Positions 52,275 through 62,727 are shown, numbered from the stretch's first letter. The stretch: 64,000 nt of DNA from Ignisphaera cupida (GCF_030186535.1 NZ_JASNVW010000001.1:124001-188000); one strand, 5' to 3'. Made by a program: numbers and translations. The notes: generated by a model from the letters alone, not told the origin.

Positions 52275-52616
52275 TTATAGACACTGCAAATCCTTTGGTT
52301 TTTCCATCTTAAACCAGTTTTTACTTATAATCAATTTGCATCTATATCGATTACAAGATGCATCTATGCATCTACAGTTCATAGCTATTAAATTATTTCC
52401 TATGGCTGTAAGCAGCTCTAGTACTTTATTCAAAGAGCTCGTGATTGTGCAGAGTGTTAAATCGCTTGATTTTGCACTTACTATTTCTATTTTCTGAAGA
52501 TCCTCATCAAACAGTATTATTAGCTTGTCTCCCTCTTCAATATTAAGTAAAAGTCTTAGAGCAGAGGGTATAGTTATTCTTCCCTTTACATCAACCTTTA
52601 CTATGTCTGCATACAT
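52275..52616 (-). CDS. AbrB/SpoVT-type DNA-binding protein with Cys-rich tail
   Basis: 113 residues. Residues 1-50 are a swapped-hairpin AbrB domain: VKVDVKGRITIPSALRLLLN, EGDKLIILFDEDLQKIEIV. The C-terminal part has a cysteine cluster NCRCIDASCNRYRC that could bind zinc or an Fe-S cluster. It is embedded between two PCNA genes on the same strand (16 and 70 bp gaps), so it may be a transcriptional regulator of the replication operon. Confidence 0.75.
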   Translation of the reverse strand: MYADIVKVDVKGRITIPSALRLLLNIEEGDKLIILFDEDLQKIEIVSAKSSDLTLCTITSSLNKVLELLTAIGNNLIAMNCRCIDASCNRYRCKLIISKNWFKMEKPKDLQCL

Positions 52617-52632
52617 TACAATACCACTGTTT

Positions 52633-53394
52633 CTATGTTCTTGGCGCTACCCAGATTTCTACCTTACTTCCACCAGTTATCTCAAATGATATTTTCAATG
52701 GTTTGTCAGAACCAAATGATATGCTACACTCATCTGCAAGGTTAAGAAGCTTTGCAATAGCCTTTAAATGCTCAACACTATACTTTGCAATAGTATTGCT
52801 TACAGTGGATTCTAGATATGTTAGTGGGTGAAACTGCTTTAGAACGGTTTCATATGATCCTAAATCACCATGCGCAACAACCTTTATTCCATTTAGTTCT
52901 GAAGAATATATGAGTGACATCTCCTCTCCTACAATACTAACATCCTTTATTATAGATACAAGCTCACTTGAAGGAAGATTTGCAGAAACTTCAAGCTCAA
53001 CATTTATTGATCCTATTCTATCAAAGCTCACTTCTGATAGGGGCACGGCATATTCTCTTTCTACATTATTCCTAACATTGAAGACTCTTACTTTCAATTC
53101 TCTTCCTCCAGCCATATACTCAAATGTTACCTTATCTCTTTTTGAAGCTCTTCTTAATGATTTGACAAATTCATCTCTATCAGCAATTATTCTAACCTCT
53201 TCACTAACACTATATTCTTCAAATGCTACTGATGGAATTGAAAATAGAATCATAGATACCTTGTCAGGAGAAAGAGCCTCTATAGAGAACTGATCTAGTG
53301 ATATAACAATTGGTATTTGATCTACAATACTCTTCAATGCTTGTGCAACAACCTTTATTACTGCACCAACAGGATAAGTTATTCTTGCACTCAT
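52633..53394 (-). CDS. pcn: DNA polymerase sliding clamp (PCNA), second copy
   Basis: 253 residues: VVISLDQFSIEALSPDKVSM-like opening, ILFSIPSVAFEEYSVSEEVR and C-terminus FEITGGSKVEIWVAPRT. Same family as the PCNA at 51431 but clearly diverged, consistent with distinct subunits of a heterotrimer. First gene of the minus-strand replication operon; the divergent 53.5-kb gene shares its upstream region. Confidence 0.92.
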   Translation of the reverse strand: MSARITYPVGAVIKVVAQALKSIVDQIPIVISLDQFSIEALSPDKVSMILFSIPSVAFEEYSVSEEVRIIADRDEFVKSLRRASKRDKVTFEYMAGGRELKVRVFNVRNNVEREYAVPLSEVSFDRIGSINVELEVSANLPSSELVSIIKDVSIVGEEMSLIYSSELNGIKVVAHGDLGSYETVLKQFHPLTYLESTVSNTIAKYSVEHLKAIAKLLNLADECSISFGSDKPLKISFEITGGSKVEIWVAPRT

Positions 53395-53475
53395 ATTGCT
53401 ACCTCAAAACAAAATTTTACCTTTCCAAATCTATAAAATTATCGGCTAAAATACTTAGTATTTTTGAGGTGATGC

Positions 53476-53847
53476 TGAATAAAAATTGAGATTTTCACAA
53501 TACTTGGAGGATATGTAGCTATAGAAGTTGAAGCTAGTGAAGCAATAGAGATTCTCAAAAAGCTTAGAAACGAGCTTAGCAAGGGTGGAGAAGATGTAGA
53601 GGATAGCATCAGAATGATACAACACTTTGACACATTCTATGGTGTAATGCAAAGAAAATTCAAAGATTTTCTAACACCCAAGAAAAATGTTAGTGAATTA
53701 ATAAAAGGAAATGTAATGGTTGATAAGATAAAGCTTGTAAAGAAGAATAATCAAAAAATTGTTGTAATAGTTTTTGATAGATCTATTAGCAAAGAAATGA
53801 TAAAGAGTGCTTTAACTAAACTTGGTTATGAAGTTGTAGAACACTAG
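53476..53847 (+). CDS. Hypothetical protein divergent from PCNA; start codon unclear
   Basis: Family unknown. The frame is open from 53476 to 53847 (about 123 codons): IKIEIFTILGGYVAIEVEAS, AIEILKKLRNELSKGGEDVE, QHFDTFYGVMQRKFKDFLTP, KIVVIVFDRSISKEMIKSAL. The first ATG in frame (53614) would remove nearly half. A strong GAGGTGATG (53467-53475) lies directly upstream, but its ATG is one base out of frame and reads only five codons. Either ATA/ATT is used as start or a one-base indel is present. Composition matches a real gene, and its divergence from a replication operon suggests a DNA-related role. Confidence 0.55.
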
Positions 53848-53903
53848 TACCTACACACATCAAGATTAATTATGAACATAAAATGCTTCTAAGTATCTAA
53901 TTC

Positions 53904-54191
53904 TCAGGATTTTGATGATCTTTTTCTTTTGCCGCGTTTTGGCGTTGCTTCAACCTGTATTGGGCTTTGCACAAATGATTCCAGCATTTTTCTTGCTTCA
54001 CTAATTGGGATTTCACCTTTGACTAGCTTATCCCAGGTTTCTGAGCGAAGAATAAACAATTCTAGTTCTTGTGGTGAAAACGCTACATACTCCATTTCCT
54101 CGCCTTCAGCATATACCTCTTTCTCTTCTTCTGCCTGAACTTCTTCCCCTTCTTGAATTTCTGATGATTGAATTTCTTCCTCCATTAGCAT
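53904..54191 (-). CDS. rpo13: RNA polymerase subunit Rpo13
   Basis: 95 residues with the three-part layout of archaeal Rpo13: an acidic N-terminal third (long glutamate runs to residue ~35), a helix-turn-helix centre FSPQELELFILRSETWDKLV then KGEIPISEARKMLE, and a basic tail KRGKRKRSSKS. Rpo13 is known from Sulfolobales and related orders, where it binds in the cleft near downstream DNA. Start ATG 54191 or the second methionine at 54185. Confidence 0.75.
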   Translation of the reverse strand: MLMEEEIQSSEIQEGEEVQAEEEKEVYAEGEEMEYVAFSPQELELFILRSETWDKLVKGEIPISEARKMLESFVQSPIQVEATPKRGKRKRSSKS

Positions 54192-54299
54192 AACCCAGAA
54201 TAATTTTTGTTCAATAAGCTATATGATTTCTACATTAAAAGCTTTTATATATTATTCAACATAGTTTATGGTAGGTATTTTCAAAAATCAGAAATGGAA

Positions 54300-54491
54300 T
54301 TAAAAGGAGGATAAGGAGCATTTTCTAATCATAACTAGTATTATGGCAAGTACCAAGATTAGTAAAGGCATTAAATAAACAATTATTGGAAATAAAGAGC
54401 CTTCAAATAATAGCATTAAAAGCGTAGCAATGGCTAAAACATTAAATATTACAATTCTTTTTGCTAACTCATTTTCTATGCAGCCTTTCAT
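54300..54491 (-). CDS. Small two-helix membrane protein (possible CedA2)
   Basis: 63 residues, two hydrophobic helices (about 11-30 and 34-54) and short charged ends. Its start overlaps the stop of the large membrane protein upstream by four bases. In the crenarchaeal Ced DNA-import locus small two-helix proteins flank the CedA channel, so a CedA2 role is possible. Confidence 0.45.
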   Translation of the reverse strand: MKGCIENELAKRIVIFNVLAIATLLMLLFEGSLFPIIVYLMPLLILVLAIILVMIRKCSLSSF

Positions 54492-55867
54492 ATAATCATC
54501 CTTAGTTTCGCATAACCTCCTAATACTTTGGCAAAGCCTATGGAAACTGAGAAAAGTATTGTAATATAGAGAGCAACACCAACAATATCTATATAAATAG
54601 CTCTAATAATTTCATCAAAAATATTTGGAATGTTACCACTATTCATAGCCTGGGACTGAGCCATGTATATATAGCTTTCACTAGGCTCTACCTCAGCATT
54701 TTCATCTTTATCCAAACTCACACTTAGTTTGTGCATTCCTGCAGGAATTTTCAATACATATGATCTTCCATATAAGTCAAACCATCTCCACCGATACTTT
54801 ATATAGTCATCTACATTCTCAATAGTATTAGAGTCTATGCTCAATGACTTTATGTTGTAAGCATCAACCAAAGAAATGTAGAGATCAAAGTCTTGTTGAG
54901 ACTCCAAATAAACCTCGATATACTTAGGCGTAAACAATGATACATTTACAGAACTTGGAAATGGGAATGCATGTAAAGCTATTCCCTCGTTATAATCTAT
55001 TAAACCCATTACCTTCAAATTCAGTTTACATAATAGTGGTGTAGTACCACTATATGTATTTCTGCATAGATTATGAATTGAAGCATTCGTTATATTTGTA
55101 AAAAACATGTGACCACAAACATCAAAATACAAAGTTGCATTTCCTTCATAATTAACTAACATGGTGTAAATGCTTGAGTATACTGGTATTGGAGCAATAT
55201 ATTTATTACCATACTCAAGTCCTATAAATCCATGGGAAATGCTTTTATTATTCATATTAACTACAGATCCATATACTATGAAACCACTTAAGCTAGATGC
55301 TTCAGAAAAAATTAGCATTTTTACAAACTGCATATAGAGAGGTAAAGCAGTGTTAAAAACAAGTGCAAATGCTAATAGAAATGCACCAGCGCTTCGCGCA
55401 ATTCTAAATGGTATTGCCATTAATGCTAGGCCCAATGCTATGAAAGTCCAAAAAGAAGTTTTAACAACAACTGATAATGTGTACATAACCAATAACATGT
55501 AAAGCGAAGCTACAATGCTATTCATAATCATAGAAACAAGCCTAGTTATACCTGACAAAAAACCTATTTTACTTAGCAAATCTCTAAGCAAACCCAACAT
55601 CATTAAGACATATACTCTACCTGCTATAGATGCCTTCGTATATGAGAGAAAAGAATTCCAATCACCACCTAGAGTATGCTGAATTATGTTAGATAATGTA
55701 ACTATTGAGGATATGCTAAACAACAAAACCATTACAAAAAAAGCATCTGCAATTAGCCTAGGAGCCCAACGCTTTAAACTTGTAACAGGTATCGGAAGAG
55801 AATATATTAGAACACCTATGTAAAATGTCAATATTGCTAAGTAATAAGCAACTAGTATTAGATACAA
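54488..55867 (-). CDS. Polytopic membrane protein, probable CedA-like DNA-import channel
   Basis: 459 residues: six or more helices in the first 190 residues, an extracytoplasmic domain of about 220 residues (with two cysteines in NLCRNTYSGTTPLLCKLN), and a final helix near 425-450. Segments such as LKRWAPRLIADAFFVMVLLF and KASIAGRVYVLMMLGLLRDL resemble the VirB6-like CedA proteins. It lies between two small two-helix proteins, as CedA does. No CedB ATPase is in the window. I infer a DNA-import role from arrangement more than from sequence. Confidence 0.5.
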   Translation of the reverse strand: MYLILVAYYLAILTFYIGVLIYSLPIPVTSLKRWAPRLIADAFFVMVLLFSISSIVTLSNIIQHTLGGDWNSFLSYTKASIAGRVYVLMMLGLLRDLLSKIGFLSGITRLVSMIMNSIVASLYMLLVMYTLSVVVKTSFWTFIALGLALMAIPFRIARSAGAFLLAFALVFNTALPLYMQFVKMLIFSEASSLSGFIVYGSVVNMNNKSISHGFIGLEYGNKYIAPIPVYSSIYTMLVNYEGNATLYFDVCGHMFFTNITNASIHNLCRNTYSGTTPLLCKLNLKVMGLIDYNEGIALHAFPFPSSVNVSLFTPKYIEVYLESQQDFDLYISLVDAYNIKSLSIDSNTIENVDDYIKYRWRWFDLYGRSYVLKIPAGMHKLSVSLDKDENAEVEPSESYIYMAQSQAMNSGNIPNIFDEIIRAIYIDIVGVALYITILFSVSIGFAKVLGGYAKLRMII

Positions 55868-55917
55868 GGCTCTTCCCCCAACAAGTTAAAAATAACCTAT
55901 TTTTAGCTTAGCATAAG

Positions 55918-56190
55918 CTATGGTAGCTGAGGCGATGGTGGTGGAGGAAGAGCATTTCCTATATATGCCGATATATATGTTATAAGCCAAAATATTGTAG
56001 TTCCAATGGCAACCCAAAAAGCACCCCATACAGCATCCTCAACAAGACCTTGTCCAATTCTTCTTACCTTTCCCATGGGTATTGGCGCTCCTTTAATAGC
56101 CCATCCTATTAACCATGTTAAGAAAAACAAAAGCCATGAAACTACAACAGTTTTACTTATAATGTCCTTTATCAGTGCTATGATATCCAT
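55918..56190 (-). CDS. Small two-helix membrane protein, probable CedA1 (VirB2-like)
   Basis: 90 residues: helix about 10-32, a basic glycine/proline loop (IKGAPIPMGKVRRIGQGLVE), helix about 50-76, and a proline-rich end PPPPSPQLP. Two helices joined by a short positive loop is the architecture of VirB2-type conjugative pilins and of CedA1, which forms DNA-import filaments in Aeropyrum. It precedes the CedA-like gene by 50 bp. Confidence 0.5.
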   Translation of the reverse strand: MDIIALIKDIISKTVVVSWLLFFLTWLIGWAIKGAPIPMGKVRRIGQGLVEDAVWGAFWVAIGTTIFWLITYISAYIGNALPPPPSPQLP

Positions 56191-56257
56191 TTTCTAGTCC
56201 CGATATCACTAGAAACCTTATAAAATGTTTTGAATTATTTGAATTGCTAGTGAAGCG

Positions 56258-59176
56258 CTATTCCCAATACCTTCTTGTTTTCAAATATTTTTCCTCATAC
56301 TCTAGAATATTTTGTATAAGAGTGTTCATGTCAAAAGATTTTGACAATACTTTTTTTGCATTCTCTATTCCAATACCAATACCCTGTAATGCTATTAAAC
56401 ATGCAAGTCCATATTCCATTATAATATTTGCTGCCTCAGCAAATTTCTCTAAAAATGTTCTTTCCTCAACATTTAATTTCCCTATTTCCCCAAAACTTTT
56501 AACTTTTAACAATATTTTCTTCAACATAGCAACATCATCATCTTTATCTATTACAGTTACAGCCTTAGAACCACAAGAAGGACAGTGAACAGCACATTTA
56601 AATGGATTTTCTGTTTTGCAAACATTTGATAAATACTCATTTATACTTAACTCAAATGTTGTACCACATACCAAACAAAATGCTTTTATTTTTCTATTTA
56701 AAAGCCTTCGCTTTGCTAATTCAATTAACAATTCCTTTGGCATTGCTGCATTTCTTACGATGTATCTTAAAGCACCTAATTGTGTAATTTCTTGAAGGTA
56801 TGGTGATGGTTTTCTTGTAATAATAATCCTAATCTTCATGTCTTTTGAAAGAGTATCTATGAATTCTATAACACTTTGAATATCAATTTTATCTACAAGC
56901 ATTTCTCGAATTGTTTCATCAACTAAGATTGGTATATTCATCAAATTATTTATAATCCTTTTAACTTCTTTCAAGTCGCTATTCTTTGATATTACGCCCA
57001 TTTTTCTTGCAACATTAATTAAATTTCTTCTAAATATTGATGTTTTTTTCAATTCCTCTACAATAAGTTCCCTCACTAATCCTTTCTCATTTAAATTAAA
57101 CAATAATGTAATCAAGTTTTTTATGTGATTAGTATCAATATCAGTATCTGCAAACACCACTGTACCAAGTTGATGAGACCTGTAAACATTTCCTATTTTT
57201 AAATAATCCCTTAAAATCTTTGATACAACTATTGAAAATGCTTCAGATGCCTTAGAACCTAAGCATGTATATATGGCTAACAAGGTCTTTTTCTCATTAG
57301 GAATTCTGAACAACTCTATTGTTAGAACTTTATCATTTGGATATACTTTACATATATTTTCCTTATTCAATATTAGAAATTCTTTCACATCCCTATCAAC
57401 ATTATAATTATCCAGAAGCATATTTACACATTCAAGGCCGTCGCAAGTACAAAAACGTCTAAGAAATGAACAAACCTCTCTTGCAACTTTTCTATGAACA
57501 GGAATATTTTCTCCAACCCATCTAGGCAACACAATCTCTGCAAGATCTGTAAATGGTGCTAGCCAAACATTTTTCTCATCATAATCTATGCTAACAATTT
57601 TCCATGGCTTTCCAGCTAACACTATAACATCGTTTTCATTACATGTTGCTATAAAATCTTCATCTAGAGATGCCACTATCTTATGGTCAATTATAGACTT
57701 TGCAGAATATTGTGATGTATCAGGTATCATATTTGTTGTCACATAATATATGTAACCCCTTTTAGAATCACTACACTTACCTCTACTGGGATCATCACAC
57801 TTTATGAGGCCAATTTCATTAAGAAATGAAGCAACTTTCTCCACATCCTCCAATGTTATACCATTAAATAAAGGAGACTTTTTTACAATGTTAAAGAATT
57901 CTTCAATACTTATCAATCCTCTTTCAATGGTTAAACCTACAAGTTGATGAACTAAAACATCTAGACTATTAAAATGCATTTCTTCAGACTCTAAATCCTT
58001 TCTTTGAAGCCTTTTCGCAATAACTATTGATTCAACAATTTCTGTAATTATTGGTGGAACAAGCACAATTCCTTTTGAAATACTTGTTTCTCTATGACCT
58101 GCACGACCAACTCTTTGCATGAGCTTAACAACTTGCCTTGGAGATAAATACTGTAGCACAAGATCTACACTTCCAATGTCTATACCAAGCTCAAGACTTG
58201 ATGTTGAAACAACTACTTTCAAAGAACCCTCTTTAAAATTCCTTTCAACATATTCTCTTTCGATTTTCGATAATGAACCATGGTGAAGCCCAACATCACC
58301 TTCGCTAAGTAGTTTATGAGTTCTAAGTAGGAAGCTTAGTTCTTCTGCTGATGTTCTAGTGTTTGTGAAAAGTAAAATTTGGCTATGCTGCCATTTGCTT
58401 GCTATTTCAGATATCTTTTCCACTACTTTGTTCACGTCAAATACTCCACTCTGATAACTATTTTCAGTTAAAACAACTTTTACATCATATACCTTCTCAA
58501 TGTCTGATAAAGCAATATCAAAGGATCTATTTGAGAATATAATGTTTCCAATGACTCTTGCATTCTGCTCGCTCATTGATGCTGATATAGCTATTCTTCT
58601 AACATGTTTCTGTAAGGCCTCATCTAATCTCTCAAGAGACAAGAAAAGTTCTGTACCTCTTTCATCATTAATTAGCTCCTGAAGTTCATCAATAACAACA
58701 GCATACAAATTTAACATATGGTTCATCAAATCCTTTTTAATAAGTAATATTTGGAAGCTTTCTGGGGTGGTGAGAAGAATATGAGGAGGCTTTTTAACAA
58801 TTCTCTTTCTCACAGCATATGACGTATCTCCATGCCAAACCTCAACATCGCAGTTAAACACTGAACAAATTTTTTCTAACCTATTCTTGATGTCTCTATT
58901 TAATGCTCTGAGAGGTGTTATGTAAATAATGAGAATACTTGGTGTTTCCTTTAAAAAACCATTTTTAGTTAATTTAATGAGAAGAGGAACCATGACAGCT
59001 TCTGTTTTACCAGATCCTGTAGGTGCTATTACAATCAAGTCTCTATCGTGTTCTAAAACCTTGGGAAATGAAATCTTCTGTATGTTTGTTAATGTTTCAA
59101 AACCTAGTTTTGCAAACCAATAACTAGAATCGTCAGCACTATTCTTCATAGTTACTGAAACCTTAAACAAAACCAT
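56258..59176 (-). CDS. Lhr-type SF2 DNA helicase
   Basis: 972 residues. Motif I APTGSGKTEAVMVPLLI, Ia YITPLRALNRD, II as VVIDELQELI (DELQ rather than the usual DEVH), III ISASMSE, V STSSLELGIDIGSVDLVLQ and VI LMQRVGRAGHRE. A winged helix and Lhr core follow, with a late zinc site (CLVCGTTF and CPSCG, about 860-905) and a helical tail. Archaeal Lhr helicases act in DNA repair and recombination. The family is usually 850-950 residues. Confidence 0.85.
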   Translation of the reverse strand: MVLFKVSVTMKNSADDSSYWFAKLGFETLTNIQKISFPKVLEHDRDLIVIAPTGSGKTEAVMVPLLIKLTKNGFLKETPSILIIYITPLRALNRDIKNRLEKICSVFNCDVEVWHGDTSYAVRKRIVKKPPHILLTTPESFQILLIKKDLMNHMLNLYAVVIDELQELINDERGTELFLSLERLDEALQKHVRRIAISASMSEQNARVIGNIIFSNRSFDIALSDIEKVYDVKVVLTENSYQSGVFDVNKVVEKISEIASKWQHSQILLFTNTRTSAEELSFLLRTHKLLSEGDVGLHHGSLSKIEREYVERNFKEGSLKVVVSTSSLELGIDIGSVDLVLQYLSPRQVVKLMQRVGRAGHRETSISKGIVLVPPIITEIVESIVIAKRLQRKDLESEEMHFNSLDVLVHQLVGLTIERGLISIEEFFNIVKKSPLFNGITLEDVEKVASFLNEIGLIKCDDPSRGKCSDSKRGYIYYVTTNMIPDTSQYSAKSIIDHKIVASLDEDFIATCNENDVIVLAGKPWKIVSIDYDEKNVWLAPFTDLAEIVLPRWVGENIPVHRKVAREVCSFLRRFCTCDGLECVNMLLDNYNVDRDVKEFLILNKENICKVYPNDKVLTIELFRIPNEKKTLLAIYTCLGSKASEAFSIVVSKILRDYLKIGNVYRSHQLGTVVFADTDIDTNHIKNLITLLFNLNEKGLVRELIVEELKKTSIFRRNLINVARKMGVISKNSDLKEVKRIINNLMNIPILVDETIREMLVDKIDIQSVIEFIDTLSKDMKIRIIITRKPSPYLQEITQLGALRYIVRNAAMPKELLIELAKRRLLNRKIKAFCLVCGTTFELSINEYLSNVCKTENPFKCAVHCPSCGSKAVTVIDKDDDVAMLKKILLKVKSFGEIGKLNVEERTFLEKFAEAANIIMEYGLACLIALQGIGIGIENAKKVLSKSFDMNTLIQNILEYEEKYLKTRRYWE

Positions 59177-59237
59177 TTACTTAACAAATTCATAAATATT
59201 AATTTTCAAAAATAATATATATTGAAATCATTAAGAG

Positions 59238-59924
59238 TTGCAGCCCATGATAAATAGAAATCATAAACTTGTTGACACACTCTTCAATATTTATACAGTT
59301 ATGCTTGGCATTATTCTCTTACTATTCTACCTTACATTTTTGTCTAATTTAAAGTTAAGCATATTTGACTACATACACATCTATGGTTTTAGAGTTGATA
59401 GTCTACAAATGTACTTAGCAAACTTAATTCAGGCTTTGACCAAATATTTTCCAAGATTTTTATCCTATATACTTTTCTCAAGTTTATTCATAGCTATAGA
59501 AACGTTGATTGTAATTAAGCAAAGATCTAAACCACAGCTTCTTATCGAAGCATTACTATACTTTCTATTCACAGGTGATATCACATCTACACTCATACTT
59601 CTTATTATAATGATTTTAAATCTAAAGTTTCTAACATTCTTCATTAATGAGAATAAGAATGAGAAAAAACGAGATGTTGAATGCTTTAGTAATGAAGCAA
59701 AATTATCTACTTTGCTTATAGCATTTGGTTCATTGCTATTAATGTTTTCTTTAGAATCATTAGTATTCAGATTCATAACTGTAACTACATTAGTTGTATA
59801 CATGGTAATTTTTATTGGTGTAGCTTTTTTAAAGCTTCATTGTTTAGCTAGACAATCCATTGCAAAAATTATACTAGTATCTATTCCGCCATTTGGAGTA
59901 GTTGTTCTAATGAAAAGCTCTTAA
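59238..59924 (+). CDS. Hypothetical polytopic membrane protein
   Basis: 228 residues with about six hydrophobic segments (near 20-38, 70-92, 100-130, 155-172, 175-195, 205-224) and a lysine-rich cytosolic loop NENKNEKKRDVECF between them. No recognisable motif. It is divergent from the Lhr helicase gene with a 60-bp gap. Start ATG 59247 is within a few codons and may be preferred. Confidence 0.5.
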   Translation: MQPMINRNHKLVDTLFNIYTVMLGIILLLFYLTFLSNLKLSIFDYIHIYGFRVDSLQMYLANLIQALTKYFPRFLSYILFSSLFIAIETLIVIKQRSKPQLLIEALLYFLFTGDITSTLILLIIMILNLKFLTFFINENKNEKKRDVECFSNEAKLSTLLIAFGSLLLMFSLESLVFRFITVTTLVVYMVIFIGVAFLKLHCLARQSIAKIILVSIPPFGVVVLMKSS

Positions 59925-59946
59925 ATAATTTATAATCTTAAATCAT

Positions 59947-60237
59947 TTATTTAACTTCTATAACCTCAATTTTATGCCATGAAATGGCTGTAGACAATTT
60001 ATTAAGTACATCTTCTACTCGTTTTTTAACCGTCTCAATATCTATGAATGGAACAACATCTATATAGTAAAACCTTTTCACAGTTTTGCTAGGATGAGTA
60101 CCGAAGGTACATGAATTCTCTCTACAAATATCTCTCAATTCTTTTACTATTAGCTCTAAATATTGCTCATCGGAAAGCAATAGAAATACATTAACCCTTT
60201 TTACACCTTTAGATGACATTGTGTAGCAACCTTTCAT
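59947..60237 (-). CDS. Hypothetical 96-residue protein downstream of L23
   Basis: Likely start at the second methionine (MSSKGVKRV, 60219). Pattern beta-alpha-beta with VNVFLLLSDEQYLELIVKEL, FYYIDVVPFIDIETVKKRVE and ISWHKIEVIEV, plausibly a small ferredoxin-like fold. I do not recognise the family. It is 75 bp after L23 on the same strand and may share its transcript. Confidence 0.45.
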   Translation of the reverse strand: MKGCYTMSSKGVKRVNVFLLLSDEQYLELIVKELRDICRENSCTFGTHPSKTVKRFYYIDVVPFIDIETVKKRVEDVLNKLSTAISWHKIEVIEVK

Positions 60238-60311
60238 TTCTTTAATTAATCAGGTAGGGAGTCCTTTCATCATTTTTCAGTACTCGGCAGTTACATCATT
60301 TTGAATATACT

Positions 60312-60581
60312 TTATCGTGATAGCCTTTCAATAATATCAAGTGCTCTGTTTTCTGGAGATAGCTTTACATATGCTTTCTTATATCCATCTCTATCTATTA
60401 GTGTGTTAACCTTTAAAACTTTTACATTAAATGTTTTTTCAACAAATTCTTTTATCTCTTTTTTATTGCTATTTCTATGAACCTTGAGTGTTATATAGTT
60501 GTATTTTTCAGCAAGAAGATAGGCTTTCTCTGTTGTGACAATGTTTACAACAATATTCTTCTTTTCAGTATTTTGACTCAT
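60312..60581 (-). CDS. rpl23: Ribosomal protein L23 (uL23)
   Basis: 89 residues: VTTEKAYLLAEKYNYITLKV, KKEIKEFVEKTFNVKVLKVN and DRDGYKKAYVKL. Exit-tunnel protein that docks SRP and Sec61. Overlaps L4 by four bases. Confidence 0.94.
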   Translation of the reverse strand: MSQNTEKKNIVVNIVTTEKAYLLAEKYNYITLKVHRNSNKKEIKEFVEKTFNVKVLKVNTLIDRDGYKKAYVKLSPENRALDIIERLSR

Positions 60582-61401
60582 GGCTTTTCAACCACATACA
60601 ATTTAGATAGTTCTTCTAATGCTTTTTGTGTTATAATAGCAAGTCTTCCTGGCATACCCCCTGGAGCCAATTTACATATGTTTAGTGTTTGTGGTGTGAG
60701 ATAATCTACACCTGGCAAATTCCTAATTGCTTTGATAACAGGTGCTTGAGTTGATGAAACTATGAATAGCATGCTTTTTGTTTCTTTATATCTTCTTCCC
60801 CTCATCTTACCCTTTCCACTTCTAATCTTCACACTATTCTGCGCTTTTTCAATGTTTTGCCAAAGCCCTGTCTTCACAAGATATTCTTTAACTGCTTTTG
60901 TTGACTCAATATTTTCAAATTCGTTAACAATTATTATTGGTGGTGAAGATATCTGTGGTGGTATTATGTGTCCTCTAGCAGTAACATATTTTACGTTTGC
61001 TAAAGCTGACAATGCTGAAATTATTGCTAACTTCATTTCCTTTTTATTTATTTCCTCATGTATTTTTCTCATTGTTGTTGGTGCAAATTGTCTTCTACCA
61101 CCAACTACATTTGGTGCAAGAACCGCTCTACCATTATCTAATCTAGGCACTCTCGCAACACTATATCCTATACCCCACGATTCACCAACTCTTCTTTTCC
61201 CAGCTAGCGGATCTCTTCCCTTTGGCTGCACCCTTGCTGTAAAAGCTGATAACACAGCTCTTCTAATTAGATCAACTCTAACTGGGTAACTAAAGAGCAG
61301 TGGCAGCTCAACTTTATCCACAACATTACCATTTAAATCCAGTAGAGTTCCATATCTTTTCTCAACAGGATATAAAATTAGGAATTTGTTCACCATTTTA
61401 A

Positions 61402-61405
<4 letters not shown>
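60578..61405 (-). CDS. rpl4: Ribosomal protein L4 (uL4)
   Basis: 275 residues: [59 protein letters not shown] and [20 protein letters not shown]. Large-subunit protein whose loop reaches the exit tunnel. Overlaps L3 by four bases. Confidence 0.94.
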
Positions 61406-62427
<1,022 letters not shown>

Positions 62428-62451
62428 CGCTTTTCACCTTACTGCAAAAAC

Positions 62452-62550
62452 TTATTGCTTTTTACCTTTTTGCTGTTTTTTAGACCCTTCTCCCTGTTGC
62501 GAACTACTTGATTTTACCATGAAAAGTGTTGTTTTTTGCTTACCACCCAT
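62452..62550 (-). CDS. 32-codon basic micro-ORF resembling the N-terminus of S25e
   Basis: ATG 62548-62550, stop 62452-62454. MGGKQKTTLFMVKSSSS followed by a Q/G/K-rich tail resembles the disordered, basic start of archaeal ribosomal protein S25e (MGG-K...), but the winged-helix body of about 75 residues is missing. It could be a truncated S25e, a short peptide of its own, or a leader for the L3 operon. Confidence 0.4.
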   Translation of the reverse strand: MGGKQKTTLFMVKSSSSQQGEGSKKQQKGKKQ

Positions 62551-62671
62551 TGCCGCAAAACCTCAATCACAATATTTTACTACACTATTATTGTGACATT
62601 ACTTGAGAAATCAATACAAAACCCTGCTAATAAGCTTTTATAAAGTATGATTTCTGTCAAGGTTTAATATT

Positions 62672-62681
62672 TACTTATAAA
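62672..62681 (+). promoter_or_regulatory. TATA box and RBS of the S19-L2 operon
   Basis: TACTTATAAA lies about 50 bp before ATG 62728. AAGGTGTTG (62712-62720) is the ribosome-binding site. A second TATA-like TTTTATAAAG at 62637-62646 may serve the divergent L3 operon. Confidence 0.4.
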
Positions 62682-62727
62682 CTGTGTATCATCTTTATTT
62701 GTTTCAGCTATAAGGTGTTGAAATAGC

